DNA of 64,000 nucleotides from Okeania sp. SIO2C9 (lineage in GTDB: Bacteria; Cyanobacteriota; Cyanobacteriia; Cyanobacteriales; Microcoleaceae), in contig NZ_JAAHGO010000005.1 of NCBI RefSeq assembly GCF_010672455.1, positions 64,221-128,220 of the forward strand. The letters are read 5' to 3'. A program made the position numbers and the translations under genes. The notes under the pieces were generated by a model, which did not search any database, had not been told where the DNA came from, and worked only from the letters and a program-made list of their open reading frames with translations. Of the stretch, positions 10,682 to 20,838 are shown piece after piece (position 1 is the stretch's first letter; every line of letters begins with the position of its first letter).

Positions 10682-10912
10682 ATGGAACTATCTGATTTCA
10701 TTGAGAAGAAATTGAATGATTATGCAAAATCTATAATTGAGGGAAGTGCAAAAAAAGATGAAATTGCTCTAGGTGAAATGACTTTCTACATGACTTTACG
10801 TAGAGCATTAACTGGAAAGGCAACCCTTCAAGATATTGGTATGTTGGATGCCATTAACGATACTTTACAAGAAAAAGGAGTTATCGAACCAGGAAAATCC
10901 TTCTACAAATAA
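10682..10912 (+). CDS. Small hypothetical cytosolic protein
   Basis: I do not recognise this 76-residue protein. It is charged and predicted mostly helical, without a signal or membrane segment. The opening LSDFIEKKLNDYAKSIIEG and the middle GEMTFYMTLRRALTGKATLQDIGMLDAIN look like a compact helical bundle. An AGAAGG stretch sits eight or so bases before the ATG, and coding-like composition supports reality. It lies between phoX and the convergent carboxysome operon and has no clear partner. Confidence 0.65.
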   Translation: MELSDFIEKKLNDYAKSIIEGSAKKDEIALGEMTFYMTLRRALTGKATLQDIGMLDAINDTLQEKGVIEPGKSFYK

Positions 10913-10980
10913 AATTTTCAAAAGTTTTATCTGCTGGAGGGAATTTAGAGATTAACAATGCCACTCCTTGAATTTTGCAT

Positions 10981-11084
10981 TAGACATCTCCAGAAAAGAG
11001 GGAGTAGGCAGTAGGCAGTAGGGAGAAATAATTGATAATTTCTGTGTGAGAATTGATTTTATTTTTGATTTTTGGAGATGTCTA
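10981..11084. repeat. MITE, TAGACATCTCC family
   Basis: The perfect 11-base inverted ends are TAGACATCTCC and GGAGATGTCTA. The core (GATAATTTCTGTGTGA.AATTGATTTTATTTTT) recurs at 23098-23216 and, with a nested insert, at 38362-38633. The ends begin with TA, as expected for TA-targeting elements. Confidence 0.8.
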
Positions 11085-11172
11085 TTAGAAAAAAATGGTG
11101 AAATTTTGCCATTGCGCAGTTTTAACTTTGTCAGTCCGCTACTTTTGATTTTAAGCACCTAAGTAAAATATA

Positions 11173-11952
11173 TTATTTATCCTTAACCTCTTCTTTCATA
11201 GGTACAGGAAGTTGAGAAAAATCTGGTAATCTCACAAGCTCCTTTTCTTTTTCTGTAATTGCCAATGGCAAACGTAGAGGTTCAGATTTTTCTTCAATTA
11301 AATAAGTAGCTATAGGTAATGTCCTTTCTAAATCATCCAATGCTCTAGGAATTACCATTACAGCATTTAAATCTCCAATTCTTTCTGCTTCGTGCATTCC
11401 AGCTTCCACTGCCACTGCCACATTAGAAACCGAACCCCGAACAATAGCAGTACATAAACCTGACCCTGTAGTTTCATAAGCAGTCAACTGTACATCACCA
11501 GCTTTGAGCATTGCGTCACAAGCTCCCACCATTGCTGGAAAACCTCTAGTCTCTATCAGACCAACTGCCTTATTTCTAAACTCAGCAGAAACTCTACCTT
11601 GAGATAATTTCAATAAAAGACTGCCAATAGGTAGTACAGCTTCTAAATTAGGTAAAGGTCGAGGAATCACAGTATGAGAAATAAGTTGTCCAAATTCTTT
11701 CGCTGTTTCTGCTCCAGAGTCTATTGCTAAACGAACATCAGCAACACCACCGCGCACTACTGCAGTACAATATCCACTACCAATTTTTTCATATCCTACC
11801 AAAATAACCCCAGATGACTTCAGCATCATATCAGCAGTACCAACTATGGCAGGAAAACTCCTAGTTGTTATTAAACCAAGAGCTGAATCTCCAAAATTGA
11901 TTGGCGATTCTAGAGATTCTAGATTATGGTTATTGTGGGTTTGTATTTTCAT
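11173..11952 (-). CDS. ccmO: Carboxysome shell protein CcmO (tandem BMC domains)
   Basis: CcmO contributes pseudohexameric trimers to the beta-carboxysome shell. The 259-residue protein has two bacterial-microcompartment domains: about residues 22-115 ([54 protein letters not shown]) and 128-222 ([51 protein letters not shown]). A charged tail follows. An AGAGG sits before the ATG. It is the last gene of the ccm cluster, 445 bases beyond ccmN, so it may have its own promoter. It appears intact and of normal length. Confidence 0.95.
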   Translation of the reverse strand: MKIQTHNNHNLESLESPINFGDSALGLITTRSFPAIVGTADMMLKSSGVILVGYEKIGSGYCTAVVRGGVADVRLAIDSGAETAKEFGQLISHTVIPRPLPNLEAVLPIGSLLLKLSQGRVSAEFRNKAVGLIETRGFPAMVGACDAMLKAGDVQLTAYETTGSGLCTAIVRGSVSNVAVAVEAGMHEAERIGDLNAVMVIPRALDDLERTLPIATYLIEEKSEPLRLPLAITEKEKELVRLPDFSQLPVPMKEEVKDK

Positions 11953-12397
11953 TTTCTACCTCTTTGACTTAGGCGTAGCAGTGAACCCACCTAAACTCTC
12001 TTCAAAATTCTAGCTGATGGTCTTTAGAGCTACTTCAAGAAATTTTTATATAAAATCAAAAATATAAATTAATATAGTTTACCCGATTAGACTTTACTTG
12101 AGAAAGACGAAAGAGATTTTGAATAATTTTTTGTCCCTACATGAGAGTCAAGTTTTATCAGTTAGGTCTCTACATTTCCTAAATTATATTATATTTTTTT
12201 TGAAAATAGCAAGCCCTTTATTATCAAAAAATAGTTATATTGTCAACTATCCAAGGGCTGTTTACCTGCTAAAAATATGCCTAAAAATGTGCTGCTCTAA
12301 ATCAGATTTTTTAGTTTATCTCAACTAGCATTAATAAACAGTAACAAAAGTTTCTATTGCTCTCAGCATCTGTGTTTCCCTTCTCGCTATTACTTGT
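11953..12397. other. Spacer between ccmO and ccmN
   Basis: AT-rich. A 76-codon frame exists on the plus strand, but it lacks a ribosome binding site and resembles no family. A weak inverted pair (AGCAAGCCCTT / AAGGGCTGTTT, about 12210-12270) could be an eroded element or hairpin. Confidence 0.5.
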
Positions 12398-13684
12398 CTA
12401 ATCTTCTTCATCGGGAGAAGAGCTAAGAGAATTTTTATGAGGAAATAAAGTTTTTATCATCCTATTTACATGATCTTGTCCGTAGATTGGAGGTTTTGTG
12501 GTTTCAGGTGCTTCTTCTTGTAGTTTAGTTTTAGCCTGCTCAATTTTATTTTGAGTTTCTTCTTCATTTTGAGTATTTTCTTGGTCTGGTGATGAAGAAG
12601 TATTTGTTAATTCTTGATTAGTAAGAGCATGAGAATTATCATTTTCAGGTTCATTTTTTTTGAAAAATTGATAATTACTGTTTAGTCCTTGATTATTAAC
12701 TGAATAATTGAAAGTACTCTTCTGAGAGAGATTTTCTTCTCTAAATTCAGAACTACTGCCTAATTCCTGATTGTTATCTGGATAATTAAAAGTACTTGTT
12801 TGAGCAATATTTTCTTCACTAAATTCAGAACTACTGTCTAATTCCTGATTATTAACTGGATAATTAAAAGTACTTGTTTGAGCAATATTTTCTTCACTAA
12901 ATTCAGAACTACTGCTTAATTCCTGATTATTAACTGGATAATTAAAAGTACTCTTTTGAGATAATTCTTCTTCACCCAATGGAGAACTACTGCCTAATTC
13001 TTGATTATTAATTAGAGGATTAAAAGTACTTGTTTGAGAAATATTTTCTTCACTCAATGGAGAACTAATGCCTAATTCCTGATGATTATCTGGATAATTA
13101 AAAGTACTCTTGTGAGAGATTTCTTCCTCACTCAATGGAGAACTAATGCCTAATTCCTGATGATTATCTGGATAATTAAAAGTACTCTTGTGAGAGATTT
13201 CTTCCTCACTCAATTCAGAACTGCTGCCTAATTCCCGGTCTACTGAAAAATCATCATTGCTGTTAGTAGTAGTTGTTATTTGTGGTGTTAAAACTGTTTG
13301 AGATAGAGCTGTAGTAGAATTTCCTAAGATTTGTCGTCCAGACTCTCCTATAATAGAAGTCGGTGGTACAACTTGATTTGGTTCAACATCATGTTCTATA
13401 ATCGTTGTCACTGAACCAATACAGGCATTAGCCCCTATCTTACTCTTACCAACCACTAAAACTCCTGCACCAATGGTGACTCCTGACTCAACTTCAATGT
13501 TGCCCTGGTAAGCATGGAGAATAACCCCCATACCAATACAAACTCCTGTAGCAATAACTATCTGACAATCAGCAGCAGCTTGGAGAATGACGCCAGATGC
13601 GATCGCAACATTCGGCTCAATTTTTACATCACCACTAACAAAAGGCTCAGTATTTTCAATTGGTTGTAGTGGTGTAAACTGCAT
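12398..13684 (-). CDS. ccmN: Carboxysome assembly protein CcmN with expanded repeat linker
   Basis: CcmN bridges CcmM to the shell. The N-terminal left-handed beta-helix (hexapeptide repeats, residues about 15-115, for example KIEPNVAIASGVILQAAADC and GVTIGAGVLVVGKSKIG) binds CcmM. The C-terminal amphipathic encapsulation peptide IYGQDHVNRMIKTLFPH (about 400-416) binds CcmK. Between them, where most homologues have a short linker, are seven tandem 26-residue units (about 150-331) plus a decayed eighth. The protein is therefore 428 residues, against about 160-250 for typical CcmN. A GGAG precedes the ATG. It lies 84 bases after ccmM, so it is probably cotranscribed. Confidence 0.93.
   Translation of the reverse strand: MQFTPLQPIENTEPFVSGDVKIEPNVAIASGVILQAAADCQIVIATGVCIGMGVILHAYQGNIEVESGVTIGAGVLVVGKSKIGANACIGSVTTIIEHDVEPNQVVPPTSIIGESGRQILGNSTTALSQTVLTPQITTTTNSNDDFSVDRELGSSSELSEEEISHKSTFNYPDNHQELGISSPLSEEEISHKSTFNYPDNHQELGISSPLSEENISQTSTFNPLINNQELGSSSPLGEEELSQKSTFNYPVNNQELSSSSEFSEENIAQTSTFNYPVNNQELDSSSEFSEENIAQTSTFNYPDNNQELGSSSEFREENLSQKSTFNYSVNNQGLNSNYQFFKKNEPENDNSHALTNQELTNTSSSPDQENTQNEEETQNKIEQAKTKLQEEAPETTKPPIYGQDHVNRMIKTLFPHKNSLSSSPDEED
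12692..13237 (-). repeat. Seven tandem 78-bp units inside ccmN
   Basis: Each unit encodes 26 residues of the form QELGSSS-x-SEEx-I-S-x-x-STFNYPxNN. Several adjacent units are nearly identical, so recent expansion by slippage or recombination is likely. The unit is acidic, Ser/Asn-rich, and probably disordered. Confidence 0.92.
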
Positions 13685-13768
13685 AAATACTGCTCCATAA
13701 AACTCCTTTCAACTATCGGACTGAAAGTCAAAAGTCACAACTTTGAACTTTTGACTTTCTGGTTTTTT

Positions 13769-16138
13769 TTACTTAGCCTTACCGTTAGGTTGCTGAATAA
13801 TCATTTCTAAAACACGGCGTTTAGCTTGAGGGTCGATACCGATTAAGCGGACATATTCTCCCTCATGTTGAGCTAGAGTTTCCTCAATAGCTGGGAAAAC
13901 ATCAGCATCACGTTTAGCATCTATTTGAGTATCAGTTTTCCAAGAGCTAGTCTTGAAACGGCGTTGGTCTGCATACTCTGTACCTATTTTGTAGCCACTA
14001 GCAATCAAAGAGCGAACTTGTTCTACAACCTCTTGAGTTAGCTTCTGGGTACTAGCAGTAGCTGTTACACTACTATATGCTGGTTGATAACTATTGCCTG
14101 CTCCATTAGAAGTTGTAACTTGAGCTGTAGCAACTCCTTGACGTTTGCCATTTGGCTCCTGAATCAATACTTCTAACACCCGACGTTTGGCAGCGGTATC
14201 AACACCAATTAAACGTACATATTCCCCACTATACTGTGCCAAAGCTGCTTCTAATTCCTCTATTGCTTGTGCAGTAGTCTGTGCCGATATGGGAGCGCTT
14301 TGCCAAGAGCTAGTCTTAAAGCGACGTGCATTAGCGTGTTCTATGCCGATGCGATGTCCTTGATTAAAGAGTGAACCCACTTGAGCTAAAACTTCCTGAC
14401 TTAATCCTGTATTGACTGCACTACCTTGACTGGTTTGAGCAGTATTATAAATAGGAGGCTGACTATTGCCTACTCCATTAGAAGTTGTAGCAACTCCTTG
14501 GCGTTTGCCATTGGGTTCCTGAATTAATACTTCCAACACCCGACGTTTGGCAGCAGGATCAACACCAATTAAACGTACATATTCCCCACTATACTGTGCC
14601 AAAGCTGCTTCTAATTCCTCTATTGCTTGTGCAGTAGTCTGTGCTGAGATGGGAGCGCTCTGCCAAGAGCTAGTCTTAAAGCGACGTGCATTAGCGTGTT
14701 CTATGCCGATGCGATGTCCTTGATTAAATAGTGAACCTACTTGAGCTAAAACGTCCTGACTTAATCCTGTATTGACCGCACTACCTTGGCTATTTGCAGG
14801 AGTTTTAGCAGTGAAAGAGGTAACAGCAGATTGCTTAATTGGGCGATCGCCTGGTTGTTGAACTAATGTTTCTACAACACGACGCCTAGCTACAGGGTCA
14901 ACACCTATCAAACGTACATATTCACTGCTATGTTCTGCCAAAAACTGTTCTATAGCTGGTAATACCTGTGAGGCACTGGTTTCTGAAATAGTCGGACCAT
15001 TTTGCCAAGAGCTAGTTTTAAAGCGACGTTCATTAGCATACTCGGTGCTAATTTTGTATCCTTGAGATAGCAAGGAGTTTACTTGGTCTGCAATTTCTGG
15101 AGTTAACCCTGTGGTATTTGTTGTAGCAGACTGACCTCCAAAAGCAGCGGGAACATTATAGTTACCAGTAGTCGATTTTTGAGCAATTTTTTTGCCATCA
15201 GGCCGTTGAATCATAATTGGAGAAATTCGGCGCTTGGCTTTGGGGTCAATACCAAACAGACGTACATACTCTCCAGCGTGTTCTTCGACACAAGCTTCTA
15301 GAGCTGCTACTACTTCTGAGGAATTTTTGCTTTGAATTGGAGAACAAGTTTTCCAGGAACCAGTTTTGAAGCGACGAACATCAGCGTGTTCTGTGCCAAT
15401 ATCGTATCCCTGGGATACTAGCTGTCTTACTTGAGCAACTACTTCTGGACTTAAGGAGCCAGTTGCTACAGAAGATTTGTAACTGTAACCGTTACCGTTA
15501 CCGTAATTACTATTCATTTCAGTTTTAATAGGTGTAATACAGGAGATATTGTCTGCACAGAGATAACCTTGTCGTAAAGATTCGTTAATTCCCACCACAT
15601 GATGGCTAAATTCCAGATCTGCTGGTTGTACGTCTGGCAAACGGTCTGCTTGCTGTTGATTTGTAATAATTGCTCCTGAAGGTACATACTTACCGGGAGC
15701 AATTTCTACGTCTTGGATGAGAGCATGGAGCATCACGATGCAGCCTTCACCAATACGGGCATTAAATACTGTAGAGCGAAAGCCGATAAAAGATTCATCC
15801 CCGATATAGCAGGGGCCGTGAATTAGGGCTTTGTGAGTGATAGAAACATCTTTACCTATCCATACAGAATAGTGTTGGTTGTCGTCTCCTACTACTCTTC
15901 CTTGTTCTAGGCCGTGGATCACTACTCCATCTTGGATATTGGTTCCTGCACCGATAAAGAAGGGAGTTCCTTCATCAGCACGAATTGATGTACCGGGAGC
16001 TACTAATACATGAGAACCGATACTAACATCTCCAATTATGTTAGAACAGTAGTGAACGTAAGCTGTCTTATCAATCTTGGGCTTCGCCAAGTCTTTTGAC
16101 CAGGGGGTCGGTGGAGCCGCTTCGTTGCGACGTGGCAT
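13769..16138 (-). CDS. ccmM: Carboxysome scaffold CcmM (gamma-carbonic anhydrase plus five RuBisCO-small-subunit-like modules)
   Basis: CcmM condenses RuBisCO into the carboxysome core. Residues 1-207 form the gamma-carbonic-anhydrase beta-helix. The zinc ligands His75, His102 and His107 and the cysteine pair Cys194/Cys200 are all present, as in CcmM proteins shown to be active. Five SSU-like modules follow at about 229-317, 345-432, 458-546, 578-666 and 700-789, each with RRFKTxSW and EYVRLxGxDPxAKRR-like blocks. Only module 1 has the redox pair Cys265/Cys283. Modules 3 and 4 are almost identical. Met208 (15517-15515) could start the short M35-like form, though I see no strong ribosome binding site. 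The full-length ATG has AGGAG upstream. Confidence 0.96.
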   Translation of the reverse strand: MPRRNEAAPPTPWSKDLAKPKIDKTAYVHYCSNIIGDVSIGSHVLVAPGTSIRADEGTPFFIGAGTNIQDGVVIHGLEQGRVVGDDNQHYSVWIGKDVSITHKALIHGPCYIGDESFIGFRSTVFNARIGEGCIVMLHALIQDVEIAPGKYVPSGAIITNQQQADRLPDVQPADLEFSHHVVGINESLRQGYLCADNISCITPIKTEMNSNYGNGNGYSYKSSVATGSLSPEVVAQVRQLVSQGYDIGTEHADVRRFKTGSWKTCSPIQSKNSSEVVAALEACVEEHAGEYVRLFGIDPKAKRRISPIMIQRPDGKKIAQKSTTGNYNVPAAFGGQSATTNTTGLTPEIADQVNSLLSQGYKISTEYANERRFKTSSWQNGPTISETSASQVLPAIEQFLAEHSSEYVRLIGVDPVARRRVVETLVQQPGDRPIKQSAVTSFTAKTPANSQGSAVNTGLSQDVLAQVGSLFNQGHRIGIEHANARRFKTSSWQSAPISAQTTAQAIEELEAALAQYSGEYVRLIGVDPAAKRRVLEVLIQEPNGKRQGVATTSNGVGNSQPPIYNTAQTSQGSAVNTGLSQEVLAQVGSLFNQGHRIGIEHANARRFKTSSWQSAPISAQTTAQAIEELEAALAQYSGEYVRLIGVDTAAKRRVLEVLIQEPNGKRQGVATAQVTTSNGAGNSYQPAYSSVTATASTQKLTQEVVEQVRSLIASGYKIGTEYADQRRFKTSSWKTDTQIDAKRDADVFPAIEETLAQHEGEYVRLIGIDPQAKRRVLEMIIQQPNGKAK

Positions 16139-16659
16139 ATTTTTTTTCTCCTTAAGCTAAATGTTGGGTGTTGGTATATTAAGTAAATGTCTTGCAGTTC
16201 AAGATTTCAACATCCAACTGTTAAGTTTTAGACAGCATTTTCCTAGACATTTATCGACAACTGTGGACAAAATGTAACGGAAAACGTCTAAATACAGAAG
16301 CTCTGCCCGAATTTAGCAACCTACGAGCAACAGTTGGTTTGCAAGGTTGTAATGGTTTTTTGTTTGTATCTATGACAAAAACGTAATTAGTATTAGACAT
16401 TGTGGTGTCTAGTCCTTTTCAGTAAAGTGTTCCTCTATCATGTTGGCCAGGCTTGTTCATGCTTCTGACACTATCGGTACAAAACCCACTTCCGATTATC
16501 GCACTTTAACGATTTCCTTAATCAGGAGCGACTATGAGTATGTTGGAGTTCGCATACGGTATTCGTGACCTGCCAACGTAGTCAGTACTGACTCGATCTG
16601 CAACCTTTGAGAGACAATCTTAGAAATGTCCTTTCTTTGGCTAGGTTTTTCAAAGGTGT
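16139..16659. other. Unusually long ccmL-ccmM spacer
   Basis: More than 500 bases separate two genes that are usually close. I see no full gene. The plus strand holds a 15-codon frame at 16534-16581 with AGGAG seven bases before its ATG. The rest shows no clear repeat. Confidence 0.5.
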
Positions 16660-16962
16660 TTAACGATATTGGTCTTTTTTACCGTAGATCATGCTATTGT
16701 CCACCGTGATTGTGTCAATAATTGCGACTACTCTGGCATCTATAGGCAGTTGTTCGCTACGAGGTATTTCACGAGCTGCTCCGCCGCGACTCACCAAAAC
16801 CCATTCATCTATTCCGGCTCCGACATTATCGGCAGCTACTTCATATTTAGGCAGTGGATGGCCTTCTTCGTCTATGAATTGCAGCAGAAGTAGCTTTGTT
16901 CCTTGTAAACTAGGCTCTTTTTGGGTGCTAACAACAGTGCCACGAACTTTGGCAATTTGCAT
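16660..16962 (-). CDS. ccmL: Carboxysome vertex protein CcmL
   Basis: CcmL forms the pentamers that cap the icosahedral vertices of the carboxysome. At 100 residues it has the normal EutN/CcmL length. Family blocks are MQIAKVRGTVVSTQKEPSLQG, KLLLLQFID, YEVAADNVGAGIDEWVLVSRGGAAR and the C-terminal PIDARVVAIIDTITVD. It lies between ccmK1 and ccmM on the same strand, but both flanking gaps exceed 500 bases, so transcription may be split or processed there. It appears intact. Confidence 0.95.
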   Translation of the reverse strand: MQIAKVRGTVVSTQKEPSLQGTKLLLLQFIDEEGHPLPKYEVAADNVGAGIDEWVLVSRGGAAREIPRSEQLPIDARVVAIIDTITVDNSMIYGKKDQYR

Positions 16963-17511
16963 GATCTCTAATTTAATTACATGATTTCAGATATTAGATT
17001 TTAGATTGAAACTTCAAAAGTTGTTTTTCACTCTCAGTTTGATTATGTGCTAGAATTTATTCACTAATATTTCCTGCTTCTACCCAGAAGTGCCAATTTT
17101 TTCTAGCCTTGAGGAAGTCATTGTCATGCTTGACTGCCATAACATACCCTTCAGCTTTCAGTAAATATTGACTAATAATCACTGAAGGCTTTGATATATT
17201 AATAGCTGCATCCTTAAGATATTTATCACATCTGAAAAACTGCAGCTTTCAGCGATCAGACTAAAAACAGAAACTATTTTACAATTCTACAGTCAGGATT
17301 GAGGATTTAATAAAATCCAGAAGTTCACTAATGGAACTATATCTGTTGAAGGTATACTCCATTTAACTCTTGTAGATAATAAAATCCTCATTCCCAGGAA
17401 TACAGCTTTTCAAAGTAGGAAACTAATCTACTACTGTTTTTCTCTAGGAAACAACTTCTAGGTAAATTATCTTTTTCCGTTCAATCTCAAAACCTGCTAT
17501 CTGCAATCAAG
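16963..17511. other. Spacer between ccmL and ccmK1
   Basis: About 550 bases without a recognisable gene, terminator or TIR element. AT-rich, mildly T-rich on the plus strand. Confidence 0.5.
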
Positions 17512-17853
17512 TTATGGTCTGTTTACTGGACGAATAGAAGATGTGCTGTCACGAAATTGTTCTACTTCTTCTGTATAACGAATAGGTAAAACATACTCTA
17601 GGTTTTCATGGGGACGAGCGATGATATGGGTAGACATTGTTTGGCCTCCATTTACCCGCTTGACGTTATCAACTCCTGCTGCTACTGAAGCTTGTACTTC
17701 CGATACATCTCCGCGAATGATTACAGTTACCCGACCACTACCAATTTTTTCATAGCCAACAAGGGTGACTCGTGCAGCTTTCACCATTGCATCTGCTGCT
17801 TCTACGACTGCTGGAAAGCCTAGGGTTTCTACCATCCCGACGGCAATTGACAT
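17512..17853 (-). CDS. ccmK1: Carboxysome shell hexamer CcmK (CcmK1-like)
   Basis: This single-BMC-domain shell protein forms the hexameric facets of the carboxysome. The 113 residues include [40 protein letters not shown] and the C-terminal [20 protein letters not shown]. The tail ([12 protein letters not shown]) is about ten residues longer than in the neighbouring CcmK, as in CcmK1 proteins. GGAG precedes the ATG. Naming K1 against K2 rests on order and tail length and is less certain than the family. Confidence 0.93.
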   Translation of the reverse strand: MSIAVGMVETLGFPAVVEAADAMVKAARVTLVGYEKIGSGRVTVIIRGDVSEVQASVAAGVDNVKRVNGGQTMSTHIIARPHENLEYVLPIRYTEEVEQFRDSTSSIRPVNRP

Positions 17854-18288
17854 TATTCTTACTCCGTGATATTCTTTTACTTTACTTGTATATGTATTGA
17901 CTTTTCCTAGCTATAGTTATTTGGAATAATAATTGCTTTTCCAAATAATACCTTAAGTTGGGGAGCGATTAATTCCTAAATTTACTAGAATTTTAGATGA
18001 TAATTTTTGCAAGCTTTCCCTGGAATGGGCAATCTCTTGATAATGATTGCCCTAAAATCTTAGGGTAAAGTTGGTGTTTTTTTCTCACAGAACCTAAAGC
18101 AGGATCTTAAAGCTTGTGAAAGTCAAGCATTCTTAGTTACAGATGTATATGTTTTGATCTGCAAAATTACTTAGCTCTAAGACTTTAATCATTATTGTTA
18201 CTTTTATCTGCAAAAAAAAAATTTTTATCTACCAGTTCTAGTCAAAATATTTGTAGTAATTCTCCCTGCCTCAAATGAGTCTTTCTCA
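17854..18288. other. Spacer between the two ccmK genes
   Basis: About 435 bases, AT-rich, with an A-run near 18210. No gene or clear inverted repeat seen. The spacing is long for an operon and may hold an internal promoter. Confidence 0.45.
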
Positions 18289-18600
18289 CTAATAAGTTCG
18301 GAACTGATCGACTTCCTCAGTATATCGAATTGGCAATACATATTCTAAGTTTTCGTGGGGACGAGCAATGATATGAGTTGATACTACCTCACCACCGTTA
18401 ACTCGTTTGGCTGATTCTATACCTGCAGCAACAGAAGCTTGTACTTCCGATACATCTCCTCGGACAATTACTGTTACACGAGCACTACCAATTTTTTCGT
18501 AACCGACCAGAGTAACTCTAGCTGCTTTAACCATCGCATCAGCAGCTTCTACTACCGCTGGAAACCCTCTAGTTTCAATCATTCCCACCGCAATTGGCAT
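18289..18600 (-). CDS. ccmK2: Carboxysome shell hexamer CcmK (CcmK2-like)
   Basis: This 103-residue single BMC domain is the first gene of the ccm cluster. It begins [22 protein letters not shown], continues [20 protein letters not shown] and ends in [23 protein letters not shown]. It is the major hexameric facet protein by position and length. AGGAG lies ahead of the ATG across an A-run. It differs from its neighbour mainly in the tail and at about 15 internal positions, so the pair is an ordinary old duplication. Confidence 0.94.
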   Translation of the reverse strand: MPIAVGMIETRGFPAVVEAADAMVKAARVTLVGYEKIGSARVTVIVRGDVSEVQASVAAGIESAKRVNGGEVVSTHIIARPHENLEYVLPIRYTEEVDQFRTY

Positions 18601-18993
18601 TTTTTTTTCTCCTATTGACCAATAGTTAACTTAAGCATTGAGGCCAGTGTTGTCTCCAGATAGTTTTCAAGGGAATTCCCATTATTATGATTAAATCTAT
18701 CAAATGCTATAGTTTTAGCATAGAGAAACATGGCATCGTTGACAATAGCAACTATCATCATAATTCATAATTGCAGCTATATAGAAAAATAAATTCCCTA
18801 AGATTGAAATCTTTGGACTTAATTATGAATTCAGCGATCCTCAACCTCCACAGACCAATCCTAAATTTTTTTTTATTACTTTTGGAACCAACCTCCGTAA
18901 GCAGAAAAAAATCAGTATATATACTCACTAATAAGTAGAACCTATGTTAATAATATATATTTATTTTTAACAGTAAAAGTAAATAAATAATAA
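18601..18993. promoter_or_regulatory. Divergent control region of ccmK2 and ndhF4
   Basis: This 393-base region separates two divergently transcribed carbon-concentrating genes. Joint regulation by inorganic carbon, for example by a LysR-type regulator such as NdhR/CcmR, would be expected from known cyanobacteria. I cannot point to a convincing operator sequence. Confidence 0.45.
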
Positions 18994-20838
18994 ATGATAG
19001 AATTTCTGACTGAAAACTGTTGGTGGATACCTTTTTATGCATTAGTTGGAGCAATTTTGACTTTACCCTGGTCAACAGGGATGATCCAACGCACCGGACC
19101 ACGGCCAGCAGCTTATTTTAATATCTTGATGACGTTAGTGGCCTTTATTCATGGCTCCATTGTTTATCAAGCTGTCTGGAGCCAAGAACCACGAGAAATC
19201 ATATTCAACTGGCTACAAACGGCAGACCTCAACTTGTCTTTTGCCTTTAATATCTCATCTGTAACCGTTGGAGCAATGGATGTTGTGACGTGTTTCAGTC
19301 TATTAGCCCAACTTTATGCCTTGGGATATTTAGAAAAGGATTGGGCGCTAGCCAGATTTTTTGGACTAATGGGATTTTTTGAGGCAGCAATGACTGGCTT
19401 AACAATTAGCGACTCTTTGTTCATTTCCTATGCTTTGCTAGAAATGCTGACTCTTTCTACTTATTTGTTAGTAGGTTTCTGGTATGCTCAACCCCTAGTC
19501 GTAACAGCAGCTAGAGATGCTTTTTTAACGAAGCGGGTGGGAGATGTTTTACTACTCATGGGAGTAGTTGCTATATCAGCTTTGGCTGGAAGTATGAATT
19601 TTAGCGATTTATATGAATGGGCTGAAAGAGTAGAACTTTCTCCGATTACAGGTAATTTGTTAGGATTGGCTTTGATTGCGGGGCCAATAGGTAAATGCGC
19701 TCAATTTCCTCTGCATCTATGGTTGGATGAGGCCATGGAAGGGCCAAATCCAGCTTCGATTTTGCGCAATACTGTGGTGGTTGCTATCGGAGCTTATGTA
19801 CTGATCCAAATGCAGCCGATTTTAATTATTGCTCCTATAGCTCTAGATGCATTAGTGGCGGTTGGAACTGTAACGGCGATCGGAGCTTCTCTAGTTGCTC
19901 TAGCTCAAATTGACCTTAAGCGTGCTTTGTCTCATTCTACTAGCGCTTACCTGGGTTTAGTATTTATTTCTGTTGGTACGCAATGGACTGGTTTTGGCTT
20001 GCTATTACTATTGGCTCATTGCATTGCTAAAGCCCTATTATTTATGAGTGCTGGGGGTGTAATATTGACTACTAATAGCCAAGACCTTACAGAGATGGGG
20101 GGGTTATGGTCTCGAATGCCAGTTACTACAAGTTCTTTTTTAGTAGGCACTGCAGGTTTAATAGGGTTATTACCTTTAGGGGGTTTCTGGGCGTTACGAC
20201 AAGGTTTGGATGTGTTTTGGATTATCGATCCTTGGGTTGTACCTGTTTTGTTATTTGTTAATTTTTTGACTGCTTTAAATTTAACTCGTGTTTACCGTTT
20301 GGTGTTCTTGGGTGAATCTCAACCGAAAACTAAACGCGCACCAGAAGTTCCCTGGCCGATGGCTGTGCCTATGGTATCGTTAATTATCATTACTCTACTA
20401 ACGCCGATAATGATGCAACGGTTATCACTATTACCTGACTGGGGTTATATTAATTTAGCTGTTGTCATTTTGTTAGTTACATCTGGTTTGATTGGTGTGA
20501 TTCTTGGCAGCACGATGGAGTTAGGTAGAAGTTGGTCTCGACCGGTACAAGCTCCTTTGCGTTTTGTTCAAGATCTGCTTGCTTATGATTTCTATATTGA
20601 TCGCTTCTACAATGTAACTGTGGTATTTGCAGTTGCTCAACTCTCAAGGTTAAATGCTTGGATAGATCGTTATATTATTGATGGAGTTGTTAATTTAGTT
20701 GGCTTGGCAACGATTTTTAGTGGGGAAGGTTTGAAGTATGGGGTGTCTGGTAAAGGTCAATCTTATGTGCTTACTATTTTGATAGGGATTAGTGTATTGG
20801 GGGTTTTGGCGCTTTGGTTGATTGATTTTAGTTTTTGA
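18994..20838 (+). CDS. ndhF4: NDH-1 subunit F of the CO2-uptake type (NdhF4-like)
   Basis: This membrane subunit of the specialised NDH-1MS/MS' complexes uses cyclic electron flow to drive CO2 hydration and bicarbonate accumulation at the thylakoid. The 614-residue protein is hydrophobic throughout and antiporter-like. Proton-channel blocks include TKRVGDVLLLMGV, GPIGKCAQFPLHLWLDEAMEGPNPASILRNTVVV (key K, H, E and D residues) and LKRALSHSTSAYLGLVF. I prefer F4 to F3 from the gene order seen in Nostoc, where ndhF4-ndhD4-cupB lies next to the ccm cluster, and from the TGPRPA N-terminus. No ndhD or cup gene follows here. Confidence 0.85.
   Translation: MIEFLTENCWWIPFYALVGAILTLPWSTGMIQRTGPRPAAYFNILMTLVAFIHGSIVYQAVWSQEPREIIFNWLQTADLNLSFAFNISSVTVGAMDVVTCFSLLAQLYALGYLEKDWALARFFGLMGFFEAAMTGLTISDSLFISYALLEMLTLSTYLLVGFWYAQPLVVTAARDAFLTKRVGDVLLLMGVVAISALAGSMNFSDLYEWAERVELSPITGNLLGLALIAGPIGKCAQFPLHLWLDEAMEGPNPASILRNTVVVAIGAYVLIQMQPILIIAPIALDALVAVGTVTAIGASLVALAQIDLKRALSHSTSAYLGLVFISVGTQWTGFGLLLLLAHCIAKALLFMSAGGVILTTNSQDLTEMGGLWSRMPVTTSSFLVGTAGLIGLLPLGGFWALRQGLDVFWIIDPWVVPVLLFVNFLTALNLTRVYRLVFLGESQPKTKRAPEVPWPMAVPMVSLIIITLLTPIMMQRLSLLPDWGYINLAVVILLVTSGLIGVILGSTMELGRSWSRPVQAPLRFVQDLLAYDFYIDRFYNVTVVFAVAQLSRLNAWIDRYIIDGVVNLVGLATIFSGEGLKYGVSGKGQSYVLTILIGISVLGVLALWLIDFSF

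Noticed and set aside
12098-12328. 76-codon frame between ccmO and ccmN
   Set aside because: Antisense to the operon, Leu/Phe-rich by AT bias, no ribosome binding site.
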